Assembly: GCF_003144245.1 (NCBI RefSeq)
Contig: NW_020289994.1
Location: 62,001-126,000 of the forward strand
Source: Jaminaea rosea
Taxonomy: Eukaryota > Basidiomycota > Exobasidiomycetes > Microstromatales
Direction: 5' to 3'
DNA length: 64,000 nucleotides
Position numbers and translations under genes: made by a program. Each line of letters starts with the position of its first letter. Position 1 is the first letter of the stretch. Below, one piece after another: positions 45,399 to 56,386 of the stretch. The notes below the pieces were generated by a model. The model was not told where the DNA came from. It worked only from the letters and a program-made list of their open reading frames with translations, and did no database searches.

Positions 45399-47996
45399 TT
45401 AAGACTGCTTCCCCTCTATCTCGCCCCTCTGGGCCCTCTCCTCCTCATCCTCCACCCTAGCAACCAGACTCAAATGCTTGGGCGCCTGCCTAGGCGTGCT
45501 TCCTCCGCTGCTCACCTTCCTCACCAGGAGCGGCGGCGCACGAGCGCGTGTGCTAGTCTTCCTCTGCAACACTTCCCTCGCAGCCTCATCCAAAGCCGGA
45601 CCACTCGTCACTTGCGCTGTCTCTGCGCTGACCGTGGCAGGAGAGAAGGAGCTAATCCGCCTCGTCCTAACAGACGAGCCCGAAGAGCCCGGCCTCCCGG
45701 AGCCGCGGCGACTATTGCTCGTAGCACTGGCTGATCGCTGCAGCATGGCTTGAGCGCTCTCCGCGTGTGTGGACGAGGGTGTAACAAAGGCCGCTTCTGC
45801 GTTCGTGTTGACGTTCACTGGGGCGAGCGAGGAGGAGTCCGCCGTGGTAGGACGTGACCCGAAGCGGGAGCGAGCAAGAGTGTAGACGGAGGCCAGGGAG
45901 GGAGATGCGCCTACGCCCGCGCCCGCGTTAGAGGTAGAGGAGACAGGGAGACTCGGCGATGCGGTGACAAAAGCGCTCGAGGTCGACGATGAGGGTGCGA
46001 CGGCGCCGACTGCGGGGGTAGCTGCGCTTTTTGAAACGGCAGGAGGGTGCTCGTTAGCCTGCGCTTGCGGCTGCCCCTGCTCCTGCTCCTGCGCCTGCGC
46101 TCGGATCGGCCGCTCGCTGCCGTGCTGCAGCCCCATCAGAGCGAGTCGCTCAGCCAAGAGCGGATCGTTCGTCTTCATATCAGCGTAACGTCGAATTCGA
46201 TCCTTCTCCTTCTCCCTCTCCCGCTTAGCCTCTTTCTTGTCACTCTTGGACGACTCTGTCTTTGACAAGGCCGCAAGACTGCTCTTCGACCGCTTGTGGC
46301 TGCCGCCGCGAACGGTAGAAAGGAAGGAGCTCTTCTGCGATGGCGGGTGAGGACGGGGAGCGTCGAACGATTCGCGTGGGTGCTTGCCTTCTTCTGCGCT
46401 CGAAGCTGACGATGGTCGCGTGTTGTTGCGACGCGGTAAGGTAGCGAATGGCAATTCTGTGGCAGCCTTCTTTGCCGGAGAGCTGCGGGTACGGGGTCGG
46501 TTGTGGACATCATCTTCCGAGTCTGGCGTGCTCATGCCTTCGTCTCCCGCCTTGGCTGGCACGACAAAGGAGCGGGAAGTGCCCAGCACCTGCCCAGCAC
46601 GCGGCTGATCCACGGCTCGCAACTCCTGCAAGGCGGTATCGATCTTGGCGAAGAGAGGCGTGGCTGATCGCAAGGTGAGCTGAGGAGGTTCAGCTAATGT
46701 AGCAGGCGGCTCCTTCTCCTCTATCACGCGCATGATGCTTTGCGATTGAGCGCGGCTTTGCCCCACGACCTTGCGCGCCGTACCAATCTCAGCTTCAAGG
46801 GCTGAGCCGCCCCCGTCGCTAGAGAAGAGGTGGCTGTCCCGGGCTGTTGCCGTCGTGCGATTGGTGGCGCGAGACTCTGAAAGAGGTGGAAGGACTGGCA
46901 CCTCCTCTGTTGCTGCACTCTCTCTACGCAAGGAAGGGAGTGGTGGAGGATCAAAGACGGGCGATCGCTGCACGGAGACCCTCTGCGTACGCGCCCCTGC
47001 GCCAGGTCTCTGAAGCCACATGTCCGACGTGCTGGCTCCGTCCGAGTCTGCCGTTGTGATACGCATTATGTCGCTCTGGGCTGCGCTAGAGCTGATCGAG
47101 GTATTTGGATCTGAGGAGCGAGCTTTGGTGGACGTAGTCGTGTCTCCTTGCGGATTGCGGCGCCCCTGCGAGCTGACGAGGGAGGAAGGCTGGCCGAGGA
47201 CGAGCCCCAAGCCTTGCGCATCCTCGATGGACATGCGTGGGGGGAGCCTAAGGAGAGCCTCGTCGTACAGTGGTACCGGTTTGCGTGCAACGGCCGGAGC
47301 GGCTGTCAATGTTGGGAGACTGGGCCGTCGCGGCGGGTCGGGAAGCGGCGGATTCGGGCTGGCATTGAGGGGCGCTTGGCTCTGGGATCGATGACGCTGA
47401 TGCAGGGAAGGGTCGGTAGGCTGCGGCTGATTCGTGCTAGTGTTGAGTGGCGCTTCACTCCCCTGAGTATCTCTGACGCTCGTTGGTTTCCTGCGTACCA
47501 GACGCTTAATGCTAAACTTGCGGAAGGCAGGAGCGAGAGTACCGAACGTCTTTGGCGGTACAGGCGGTACTGCCTCGGCGAGAGTGGCAGCCGGCAGCTC
47601 GCTCTCCTCGAAGCGGGTATATGACGGCATCTTGGCGCCTAGTGAGCGGCGAGAGGCAGTCGGGCTGCCGGAGCGCGGCGACGCTGGTGGCGGCGATGAG
47701 GCTGGGAGCTTGGAGCGACTGCCTCGCGGTGAGGGTCCTGCCTCGTATATTGCGGCATTGGACAGACGACGGCGCCGTGTATCCGTCTCGACATCGTCTT
47801 GTCGCTGCTTGCCAGCTGCGCGTGTGCGCAGGCTGAGCAATCGCCTCAGTCGTGTTGGCGGCGAGAGATTGTCGTTGGGCGCGTCCGAGGATGAGGGGAA
47901 TGGAACGACGTGCGCGGAAGAAGAGGCGGTAGCATTAGAGGTCGTGTATTTGGATGACGATGCAGCGCGAGAGGACGCGGAAGGGTCCAGCGTCAT
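45399..47996 (-). CDS. Disordered Ser/Pro/Arg-rich protein, 865 aa, unknown
   Basis: One uninterrupted frame, not recognised. Nearly the whole protein is predicted disordered: Ser, Pro, Ala, Arg and Gln dominate. More constrained segments are APAFRKFSIKRLVRRKP (about residue 155), LPPRMSIEDAQGLGLVLGQP (about 253), and a basic helix rich in Lys/Glu/Arg ending DRIRRYADMKTNDPLLAERL (about 620), plus PRQAPKHLSLVARVEDEEER at the C-terminus. The PVPPK and PPLP-type motifs suggest SH3/WW binding, so a scaffold or polarity protein is possible, but that is inference. Its length without stops in a composition-biased frame, a good start context and the regular divergent pairing with VID27 support it as real. 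Confidence 0.7.
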   Translation of the reverse strand: MTLDPSASSRAASSSKYTTSNATASSSAHVVPFPSSSDAPNDNLSPPTRLRRLLSLRTRAAGKQRQDDVETDTRRRRLSNAAIYEAGPSPRGSRSKLPASSPPPASPRSGSPTASRRSLGAKMPSYTRFEESELPAATLAEAVPPVPPKTFGTLAPAFRKFSIKRLVRRKPTSVRDTQGSEAPLNTSTNQPQPTDPSLHQRHRSQSQAPLNASPNPPLPDPPRRPSLPTLTAAPAVARKPVPLYDEALLRLPPRMSIEDAQGLGLVLGQPSSLVSSQGRRNPQGDTTTSTKARSSDPNTSISSSAAQSDIMRITTADSDGASTSDMWLQRPGAGARTQRVSVQRSPVFDPPPLPSLRRESAATEEVPVLPPLSESRATNRTTATARDSHLFSSDGGGSALEAEIGTARKVVGQSRAQSQSIMRVIEEKEPPATLAEPPQLTLRSATPLFAKIDTALQELRAVDQPRAGQVLGTSRSFVVPAKAGDEGMSTPDSEDDVHNRPRTRSSPAKKAATELPFATLPRRNNTRPSSASSAEEGKHPRESFDAPRPHPPSQKSSFLSTVRGGSHKRSKSSLAALSKTESSKSDKKEAKREREKEKDRIRRYADMKTNDPLLAERLALMGLQHGSERPIRAQAQEQEQGQPQAQANEHPPAVSKSAATPAVGAVAPSSSTSSAFVTASPSLPVSSTSNAGAGVGASPSLASVYTLARSRFGSRPTTADSSSLAPVNVNTNAEAAFVTPSSTHAESAQAMLQRSASATSNSRRGSGRPGSSGSSVRTRRISSFSPATVSAETAQVTSGPALDEAAREVLQRKTSTRARAPPLLVRKVSSGGSTPRQAPKHLSLVARVEDEEERAQRGEIEGKQS

Positions 47997-48428
47997 GGCT
48001 GATACGATGAGCGGCAGGAAAGGAGGAAAGAAAGTGGAGTCGCGAGCTTGAATGAGTGTTGGTCGGAGATGCGTGCATGCAGCCAGAGGCGCGCGAACGG
48101 CGGGGGAAAGGGACGGAGGTCACTCGTCCAGCCAGGCATCAATCAGTGGTTTTTCCATGATCTTAGCATTAATGGATCTCTGGACATCCTGTTTCAGCCC
48201 AATGTTGCGAGCACGCTGCGCTTTGTCCCTCATTGTATGCTGTCTGCTCGAGACCTCTTTGTCTCGCGGCACGCCAGGCACGATGCCTGCCTGCCTTGAC
48301 TGCGCTCCAATTTTCAGCCTGATGCGGTGCGACCAACACTCAACGGCGCGCCTCGATTTTGCCATCCGCTTTCCATCCGCTCCTCTCCACCTCATTACCA
48401 CTACCACCACCATCACTCGGCGCCCGCC
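47997..48428. promoter_or_regulatory. Divergent intergenic region, 865-aa gene / VID27
   Basis: 432 bp between divergent starts. A minus-strand frame at 48120-48704 crosses it but is the shadow of VID27 exon 1. A CACTACCACCACCATCA tract lies just before the VID27 ATG. No other feature. Confidence 0.4.
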
Positions 48429-51159
48429 ATGTTCATGCTCAAGAGCATCTTTGGCAAAATTTGGGGCGACAACGATAACGTCGAGCTCATCCAGATCCCT
48501 GCTGGCGCACTCTTCCTCGTCCGTCCCAGTAGCGTCAAGGGGTCGCGTGAATGCATTTACAAGGATGCGGTCGCTACGATTCGACGTACGCCCACCGAAT
48601 TCAACTATCAGCTCGTCGTAACGCGAGCATATGATGAGGGGGAGCAGCAGTTGCTCGATGAGGATGATGAGAGCGATGACGAGCGCAGCTTCTTGATTGA
48701 TCAAGGGCTGGAGTTTCGTGCAAGTACGTCACCCGAGGGAGATCCGACGTACGTCTGGCGCGACTTGTCCGGCGTTGGGGATAGCGAGGACGTTTTGGAA
48801 TTTGTCATGGACGATGCGCAGGTCAACTCGGTGACAAGGAGTATCTTTGAGGTCACGTACCTGCAGTGCGTCTACGAGCGCAAGTACCAGCGCAGTCATG
48901 ATGCTGCAAGCGATGCCGATCTCGAGGAGCTCAAGCCGGCGGCGGCGCGAGGAGGGTGAGCAGGTGCGGCGCAGCGAGTGCGAACAGCGCGGTGTAACCC
49001 GTACTGACATCCGGCTCCCCACGCCCACAGCATCTACCCTGCAACGCCCGCCGCAACGCCCGCCGCAAAAGGCAAGGCCAAGGCCGAGGAGGCAGCGGAT
49101 GTCAAGGCGACGCCAGCCAAGGCGACGCCAGCCAAGACCACGCCGGCCAAGCCTCTCGTACCTGCCGCCCCCGAAGAGTCGTTCCCCATCGCCGGCGAGC
49201 CAGACATTCTCCTCGAGACGACCGCCGACCTCTACCTCTACGACCAATCCAGCGGTCTCTTCATGAGCCAGGAAAAAGGCGTCAAGGCGCAAGTAGCTGA
49301 GGCCGGCCGCTTCCTCTACTGGCTGTCCATCTCCTCTCCCTCACGCCGCTGGCTCTCACAGCGACTCGAGGGCTCGATGAACATCAACTTCGCCAGCGAC
49401 TCTCTCTCCTCGGTCTGGAACTACTTTGACGGCCAACGGCGCTGCTACTCGTGGCTGCTGCGCTTCCGCACCAAGGAAGAGTACGACGAATACCAACGCG
49501 GCTTTGCCAAACTGATGTGGGAAACGCTCAACGAGGAGCGATGGGAGAAGAGCAAGCCGGACGAGCAGCAGTATGCCATTGACGCGTACGAGGACGACGT
49601 GGAGATGACTGATGCCGGGCAGGAGAGCGCCGAGAGCGAAGGCGAGGACGAGCGAGCGGTGGATCGCTACATCCGCGATGACGACCGAGATGCGCGTGAG
49701 GCCTCTGCATCGATGCAGGAGGAGGAGGAAGACCCGGAGGACGATGCCAAGAATGTCGGCGATGCTCCTGCCGCCATGCCCGCCGAGGCTGGCGAGCACG
49801 ACCGCAACTCGCAGCTGGCGGTGGGCTACAAGTTCGATCGCTCCTTTGTCGTGCGCGGCAACCGCATTGGCGTCTTCAAGCATACCGAGGATGTGAGTGT
49901 GTGTGGCGCAGGGAGACTCACATCGCAAAAGCTGATATCCCTGGCGCCATCTGTCGCCCATCGTCTCACGCGCAGGACCAATTGGAGTTCGCCACGACGA
50001 TTAACAACGTCCGCACCCCGAAAGGCAAGTCTTTTAACCCGCGCAAAGTCATGCTCCACGACCAAGACTCGGCCATGGTCCTCATGGACCCTACCAACGA
50101 GCACAGCCTCTTCAAGATGGACCTCGAATACGGCAAGATCGTCGACGAGTGGCGCGTACACGACGATGTGCGCGTGAACAACGTTGTGCCCAACAGCAAG
50201 TTTGCGCAGACGACTGGAGAGCAGATGTTGATTGGACATTCGCACAATGGCGTATTCCGTATCGACCCGAGGCTGGGAGGGAACAAGATGGTGGACAGTC
50301 AGTTCAAGCAGTACGCGACCAAGGCCGTGAGTGCGCGCGGCAACGGGACTCTGGAGATCAAGGCTGACCTCCTCGCCCCACCCCGCTGACCTCTATCCCA
50401 TCCCACTCTCGCCAGGGCTTCTCGAGCGCAGCCACCGACGAAAAGGGCCGTCTCGCCGTCGCCTCAACCAAGGGCGAGCTGCGCTTGTTTGATCAGATTG
50501 GCAAGAACGCAAAGACGGCTTTGCCCGCGCTCGGCGATCCGATCCTCGGCGTGGACGTCACGGCAGACGGGCGCTACGTGGTTGCGACGTGCAAGACGTA
50601 TCTGCTCTTGATCGACACCTTGATCGGCGACGGCAGATACAAGGGAGAGTGGTGAGTACGCGTGGGCAGGGAGAACAGTCTGGATCTCGTGCGCTGACAC
50701 CCGTCTTACTCGCCTCGCTCTCTCGCTCGTAGCGGCTTTGATCGCCCCTTCCCCAAGGAATCCAAGCCTATCCCACGACGCCTGCAGCTCAAGCCCCACC
50801 ACGTTGCCTACATGGACTCTGAAATCTCCTTCACACCCGCCCGCTTCGACACCAACGTCGAGGGCAGCGAGACATCAATCGTCACCGCTACGGGCTCGTA
50901 CGTCGTCTCGTGGCCCCTCGAACGAGTCAAGCGCGGCCGTACCGACGGGTACACGCTGCGCAAGCTGGGCGACGTCGTTGTGGAGGACAACTTTGCCTTT
51001 GGCAGCAGCAACAACATCATCGTGGCTATGCCAGACGACCTGCAGCTGCATAGGCGTGGGCAACTACAGAAGCCTAGTCGGCAGAGTTTGCTGCGCACTC
51101 CGGCGGGAAAGATTAGGAACAGCGCGAGTGGGAGCGGGATCGTTGAGCAGAGGTACTGA
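48429..51159 (+). CDS. VID27: Vacuolar import and degradation protein Vid27 family
   Basis: VID27 proteins are conserved in fungi and plants; the yeast gene came from a screen for fructose-bisphosphatase degradation, but the biochemical role is unknown. Five exons: 48429-48955, 49031-49892, 49976-50326, 50416-50651 and 50733-51159, closing to 800 aa. N-terminal domain: MFMLKSIFGKIWGDND, LFLVRPSSVKGSRECIYKDA. A PH-like middle domain: RFLYWLSISSPSRRWLSQ, RRCYSWLLRFRTKEEYDEYQ. An acidic linker follows, then the C-terminal beta-propeller-like domain: NPRKVMLHDQDSAMVLMDPT, GKIVDEWRVHDDVRVNNVVP, GFSSAATDEKGRLAVASTKG, and ILGVDVTADGRYVVATCKTY. An Ala/Thr/Pro/Lys repeat lies at the start of exon 2. 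Confidence 0.95.
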
Positions 51160-51485
51160 GAATCGTCGTGGGGAGTGTGTCTGTTGTTTCTTTTGCGTAT
51201 CAATACCATGTTTGTTCGGCAGACAGGACGGACGTTTGTGCTTCTGATCGGGACCAGCTACTGAGTTCAAACCGAAAAGGAGAGCCATCGAGAGGCCCAT
51301 CCTCAGGCCGTTTCGTGTCCGCCGCGAGAGTTGGTGTTGCTGCGAGTGACGGAGCGCACTGCCACGTGGGCAGCAGCGGCGCCCCCGCGACTCGCTATGT
51401 CGCGTGACGCTTCCGCCCCTCTTCAACAACCACCAGCGCAACGTATCCTCAAGAGCAGCATACGAATCGCCAAGAGCAGGATGCT
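51160..51485. other. Tandem intergenic region VID27 / GPATCH11
   Basis: 326 bp between two genes on the same strand: VID27 3' UTR and GPATCH11 promoter. Nothing distinct seen. Confidence 0.4.
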
Positions 51486-52681
51486 ATGCCTCCTCCTCCG
51501 GCGAAGCGTAAGCTCATCGACCTGATCAAGGATGACGTCAGCGGGCGAGACGATGCCGGACCAGGATCAAGCCGGGCGCAGAAGCACGACGGCGAAAGTT
51601 CGAGCGCGACGGATGATGACGAGGAAGAGGACTTCATGTCAGATGCCCTGCTGCAGAGCGTCGAAGCAGCGACTGCTGATGCCGATCGTGTAAAAAAGAG
51701 CGGGCGGCAGCGCACATCCAATCAGCCCAAATACCGGCTTAGCGAAAAGGAGTCTCGCTCGCAAGGTTTGGCTCGCAACCTCGCTCTGCCATCTTCGCCG
51801 TCAACTGCATCCGCAAGCAGCGGCGGGGGCGAAGAGAGCAAGGCCTTGCGGATGATGAAGTCGATGGGATATGAGCCAGGGCAAGCAATTGGTGCGCAAT
51901 CCCGCCCAGACCAGGCCTCGGCATCCACCGCGACATCTCGTTCCCTCGTCGAGCCCATCCGCCCAGACGTACGCCGTACTGACCCAGCCTCACGGCGAGC
52001 AGGCATTGGAGCCCTGATCTCTTCCAAAATCCTGGACCTCGCCGAGTCTTCTGCCGCCGCTTCGTCCTCTTCAGACAGTGTGGACGCTTACCGCTCCCGC
52101 TTCTCTGCGCAAGTCTCTACGGCCAAGATCAACAAAACGCTCAATGAGGCGAAGCGCATCTGTCGCGATCTGGATCTCAGAGTCGGGATCGAGTACCTAC
52201 CTCTCTGGCTGCAAGTCGAGTGGTTTCAGCGCAGAGAAGAGGATTTGGGTCCCAACGAGCGAGAGCTGGTTGGGAAGGCGATGGAGGAGGATGAGTGGCC
52301 TGAGAATGATGCAGCGAGAGAGGAAAAGACAGCAGACGGCGACTCGCAAGCTCAGGCTGGAAGGGGAGGAGATGGTGACGATCAAGAAGAGGCCAGACAA
52401 GACAGCAACTCCTCTTCAATAGCGCGACCGCCTCCCCTCTCACGCCGCCGTGAAACCCGCATCTTCCTCTCCCTACCGGTGAGTTCTACCTTCCATGCTA
52501 CTCGCGACTTCCGAGCTGATCCCTTTCCTTCCCACTCGCTTCACAGCTCGACGCCCAACTCTCCCTCGTCCTCTCGCACCTGCGCGATTTCCACCTTTAC
52601 TGCCTCTTTTGCGGAACAGCCTACGACGACGTTGGCGATCTCGATACCAACTGCCCTGGCGAGAAGGAGGAGGATCACTGA
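51486..52681 (+). CDS. GPATCH11: G-patch domain protein 11 (CENP-Y-like)
   Basis: G-patch proteins stimulate DEAH helicases in splicing or ribosome assembly; GPATCH11 is a nuclear/centrosomal member. Two exons, 51486-52478 and 52547-52681, close to 375 aa. Order of features: acidic N-terminus ending EEEDFMSDALL, the family signature; the G-patch MKSMGYEPGQAIGAQSRPDQ followed after an insert by LVEPIRPDVRRTDPASRRAG; helical SRFSAQVSTAKINKTLNEAK; and the C-terminal DUF4187 motif DFHLYCLFCGTAYDDVGDL ending DTNCPG, with the paired Cys that probably bind metal. The second exon is needed to supply this C-terminus, which confirms the intron. It is the last recognised core gene before the unusual right-hand stretch. 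Confidence 0.92.
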
Positions 52682-52944
52682 TTGTTGATGTCGAGCAACA
52701 AAGCGAGCGGAGAGCAAGCAAAGCCTGAGCAAACCCAGAGGCGGGCGCGTAGCATGATCAGCTCTGCCGCTTCGTCTGCTGAGCACGGGACATTGTACGC
52801 CACCTCCCGACCAATTGGCGCAGTCTTCATCCTGCGGTAGAGGAGGATGTTCCTGTGCTTGTGCTCTTGGTTGTGGGTCGAGTCTTTGGAAGGGCGCCTG
52901 TACATTGCCATGGCTATCAGGCGAGGCTGGAAGAAGGTTGTGTT

Positions 52945-53084
52945 GAGGTTTCGCTCGGCTAGACGAGCCTGCGCTCAGACCTTCTCTTTGTCCCTACTGC
53001 ATGCGGTTTCTCGAACTCGAGCCTGTGTCTCCTTCAGCTTCGTCCCTCTAGGTCGATCAATTTGGATCGAAGTGCTGCACATTA
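52945..53084 (-). repeat. Dispersed repeat copy R2
   Basis: Diverged copy of the roughly 130-bp unit also at 58843-58976 and (reverse orientation) 25019-25146. Cores: GCCTGCGCTCAGACC at 52967-52981, identical to R1, and CTCGAGCCTGTGTCTC at 53016-53031. Overall likeness to R1 by eye is roughly 70 percent with small indels. Confidence 0.7.
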
Positions 53085-53322
53085 TAAGGAGGAGGACATG
53101 AACTCTGATTCCTCATCCATCAAAGCTATCGAGTACCCTTGAACGACGTTTCTTCACTACGCAGGAGCAAGAAGGTCGTCCGGACAGCCGCCGATGCGAT
53201 GCGATGCGAGGAGCCGGCGCGAAAACATTGGGATCCGATGCGAGGGGAGGCGTGTGGTCCAGGGGCGAGGTCGAGGGCGGAGTCGGAGGGGCCAGTGATG
53301 AATCGGGAGCCAGGCGAAATGT

Positions 53323-53324
<2 letters not shown>

Positions 53325-53393
<69 letters not shown>
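53325..53393. repeat. Homopolymer of 69 G
   Basis: An uninterrupted run of G on the + strand, flanked by GAAATGTTT and CGAGGGAG. Runs this long are rare in fungal genomes; length from sequencing is unreliable. It can form G-quadruplex or triplex DNA, or may mark an assembly problem. Confidence 0.9.
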
Positions 53394-53438
53394 CGAGGGA
53401 GTCGGAGATCGCGCTGATGTTGAAGGCGCCGCCGGGAC

Positions 53439-56311
53439 TCACAGGAGGTGGGCAGGCCTAGGAGGCAGCAGAGCTGGGTCGTCGTGGACCTCGCAGCCCC
53501 GCCAGTGCTTCTCCTCTGGATAGAAGACCATCCCGACAGTCTCCGTAGCCCCAGGCCACTCAAGGGTGTACGATTGTGCTGGGTCGCTGGCGTTGATGAC
53601 AGCGATGCTTGCCTCACAGTAAATATTGAGGTACTCCAGCATCTCGCTGTTCATCCACAGCTCTTCGTCGCACGCCTGAGTGAAGATCTCCCATGCAGGT
53701 GCCTTTGGTCTTACCCCGCCTGGATAGATTTGACGACGGAGTGCAGCCTGCTGTGGCTCGTTGGGGTCGAGGGATTCATAAACGTCATCCCTGAACAGCA
53801 GGTGCTCGTCGCCGTACCCCATCGCTCGACTGGCGGCGTGCCATCTGCAGTGCCCTCCGCCGACCGTTTCCCAAACGCTCCCCTGGCACGAGGCATTGGT
53901 GGAGGGAGGGAGGATGGCCGTCTCCGGAGCGTTGGGTGGATGAGGTGATGCTGCGGGAGGCGGAGGGTGCGGGAAGAGAGCGAGACGTTGACGCAGCTAG
54001 TGGGGCGTCAAAAGAGGTGTCGGCCGTTGTCGCTGAGGTGTCGGCCGTTGTCGCTGAGGTGTCGGCCGTTGTCGCTGAGGTGTCAGCGCTACGTGAGGCT
54101 GTTATGCTGCACCCCTCAGCGTCCTCGTCGGCGTCCTCGACTTCATTGCCGCCCTGATCGCCCGCTTGCTCGGCGCCCACCTCCGACTCGAGGAGCATTT
54201 CGTCCGCCCTCACGCCGTCCTCCCAGATGTAGCCGCCGATCTGGTCTGCTGCTCGCTGCTGTCTGATATGCAGCATGACCTTTTCTCGACCGACTGAGCC
54301 CACCTCCCAGTCCTGCTTGTCCTGCCAGGGCGTGTCTTCGCCCATTGGCCTCACCAGCATCCTCAGGTCCTTCTCCCTGCGCACTTCGGAACCAACATTC
54401 AACACTTGGACTTTGACGGACGTCTTCCTCCACTTGCCGCCCATCAACTGCGCCGCTTCTTCTGCGCTGCAGGGTATAAGGTGCTGAATCTTGGCGGGGG
54501 GCATTGGCGCATGAACGGGTGAGGCGAATGAACCCGGGCTTGTACTGGTGAAGCCCCTTGGTGGCACGGTCCGACCTCCGTCCGGACATCTCCAATGGGC
54601 AGGACTTCGGCAGAAAGAGCAGGGGGATATCTGGCTGCGCGCCACCAACGTGCCTGTCGATATGGCGGAAGACTTCCAGCCACACACAGATCAGGCGTCC
54701 CTCCGGACGGTCCGGTCCTGGATCCAGGGCATACGGGAAGGGAGCCCAGCCCGTCGGACTCGCCTTGTCGCGGATCAGGAGGCGCCAATTTCTCCTCGGC
54801 CTACTGGACTTCCTGTCCATGTCTACCGCAGGATGACTGTTGTCGTCCCCCCGGTCAGCCGCAAAGAGGATGGAGGCAGCAGAATACTCTCCCATGGACG
54901 CATTGTAATGACCAGTGAAGCGTCTGAGAGCCTCCAGTTTTTCCCCTTCTCTCTTGCACCCTCGAGTCATTGTCGGCAGCACGTATCTCCCCATGCGCAA
55001 ATGCCCCGAGCCAGCAACAAAGAACAAGCCGAGGAAGGCCATCTTGTCCAAGTCGCTGAGCTTGTCCCACTGGCCCGGCGGAGGAAGAGTCTGGTCCAGC
55101 GCTTGAGCAACGCTGAGGTGCGCGGCAATTCGGGGCTGGGCGAGATCGTAGGGGAGGAGGGTGAAGACTTCATTGAAGCCACGACGAACAGACGGCGGCA
55201 GTGGAGCGTGCTTCCACGTCAGCACCACGACCCTGCCATCCCGTACGGCGATAAGGGCGACATCCTCGAATAGTGCTGCGTCGTATGGCGAGAGGAAGGG
55301 GAGAGAGCTGCCCTGGCCGATGCCCAAGAATAGCGACCATTCCAGGAATGTTCCATCCTTCTCTTGGAGCAGGCGAGCCATTCTGACGTTGAGGTAGAGG
55401 CCGCAGAGGAGGCGGGACTGGCTGGAGCGGGGAACGATGTGGAGCCCTGTGTCCCACAAGCGCTGGTGCAAGGTTGCTTGCTCGATGTCTCGAGTAGCAT
55501 TGAAGAGCACCACCCACTTTGCTCGAGCTGTGCCCCTTTGCTTGGCCGTGGCGTTGACCATGCGACGGCAGTAGCGCTTCTTGCGCACGATCATCTGCTT
55601 AATGTCGCGGTCTCGAATGATGCCCATGTAGTCTGAGCCGCCCCTCTGACCCTCTGGCGCTTCGAAGCAGCGAGTGCGATTACAGCCCACAACACCGCTC
55701 CAGGCTGGTAATCCGTACTTCCTCCTTGCCGACACGAAGGCTTCGTCCTCATTGAAGCCGCCAATGATGTGCGCCCATATTGGCTCGATCGAGGCACGAT
55801 CGGCCCATCCCTCCGCGGTGTCGGCATGCGCGGAAGTGTCCTCAAAGACGTTGAAGATTGCAAAGGAGTCACATTCGCGAATTACCCTGTGCACCTTGCA
55901 TCCATTCTTGTTGAGGATCAGGTCGGTCATGTGCTCGACACAGCGGAAATCCTGCCATCCGGTGCGGCCTCCGTAAACGGCTGAGAGCCTGCGCTGCTTG
56001 AAGCCGACGAAAATGTACACAGCCGCCCCCATCTTGCGCGCATCCTTGCCCTTGGCAAAGTTGGCGTTGCAGGACAGGTGCCAGAATTGCTGCCACCAGT
56101 CGAGCGACTTGAGGTCTTCTGGGTCGCCATGGTCGAGAACGTCCCAGATTGCACGGCCCACAGGTGTCGCTTTGTCCATTGCCTGCTGCGCTGCACGCTC
56201 GACTCGCTCTCGCACATCTCCCTCTTGTTGGAGCCGGCGATACCAGGCAGTGGGCTGGAAGCGCGTTGCTCGTTGCAGGTGCGCCGTAGTGGGAGACACG
56301 TGCTCAAGCAT
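53439..56311 (-). CDS. GIY-YIG nuclease-like and OTU protease-like fusion protein (model)
   Basis: Model of three exons, 56311-54546, 54466-54093 and 53950-53439, closing to 883 aa. Residues about 95-190 fit a GIY-YIG nuclease: AVYIFVG (97-103, GIY strand), AVYGGRT (111-117, YIG strand), Arg123 and His127 in DFRCVEHM, Glu176 and Asn187 in IEPIWAHIIGGFNED. Residues 740-865 fit an OTU cysteine protease: Cys748 in VGGGHCRWHAASRAM, YGDEHLLFRDDVYESL after it, and His862 in YPEEKHW; the Cys-His spacing of 114 is normal for OTU. The middle (SLFLGIGQGSSLPFLSPYDA, WKHAPLPPSV) is unrecognised. The domain calls are motif reading, not searches. The second intron would remove a 21-bp minisatellite; reading through instead gives an ADTSATT-repeat tail and no OTU part. 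Confidence 0.55.
54016..54081. repeat. 21-bp minisatellite, three units
   Basis: Three tandem copies of a 21-base unit (GTGTCGGCCGTTGTCGCTGAG). On the minus strand they encode ADTSATT repeats in one frame. In my model of the GIY-YIG/OTU gene they lie inside its second intron (54092-53951). Confidence 0.85.
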
Positions 56312-56386
56312 CGGCTCGCCCCGCTCGCAGCTTGGCCAGATTGGATTGCCGTTCGTGTCGGCAGGAAGCTTCTTGCGCGAGCGATG

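Larger units (their letters stand above)
52682..53438. other. Boundary region with repeat and G-run
   Basis: Between GPATCH11 and the OTU exon. It holds dispersed repeat copy R2 and a 69-base G homopolymer, described separately. Frames through the G-run give Gly or Pro runs and are not genes. Confidence 0.5.

Noticed and set aside
53113-53442. Frames with long Gly or Pro runs
   Set aside because: They are readings of the 69-base G homopolymer.
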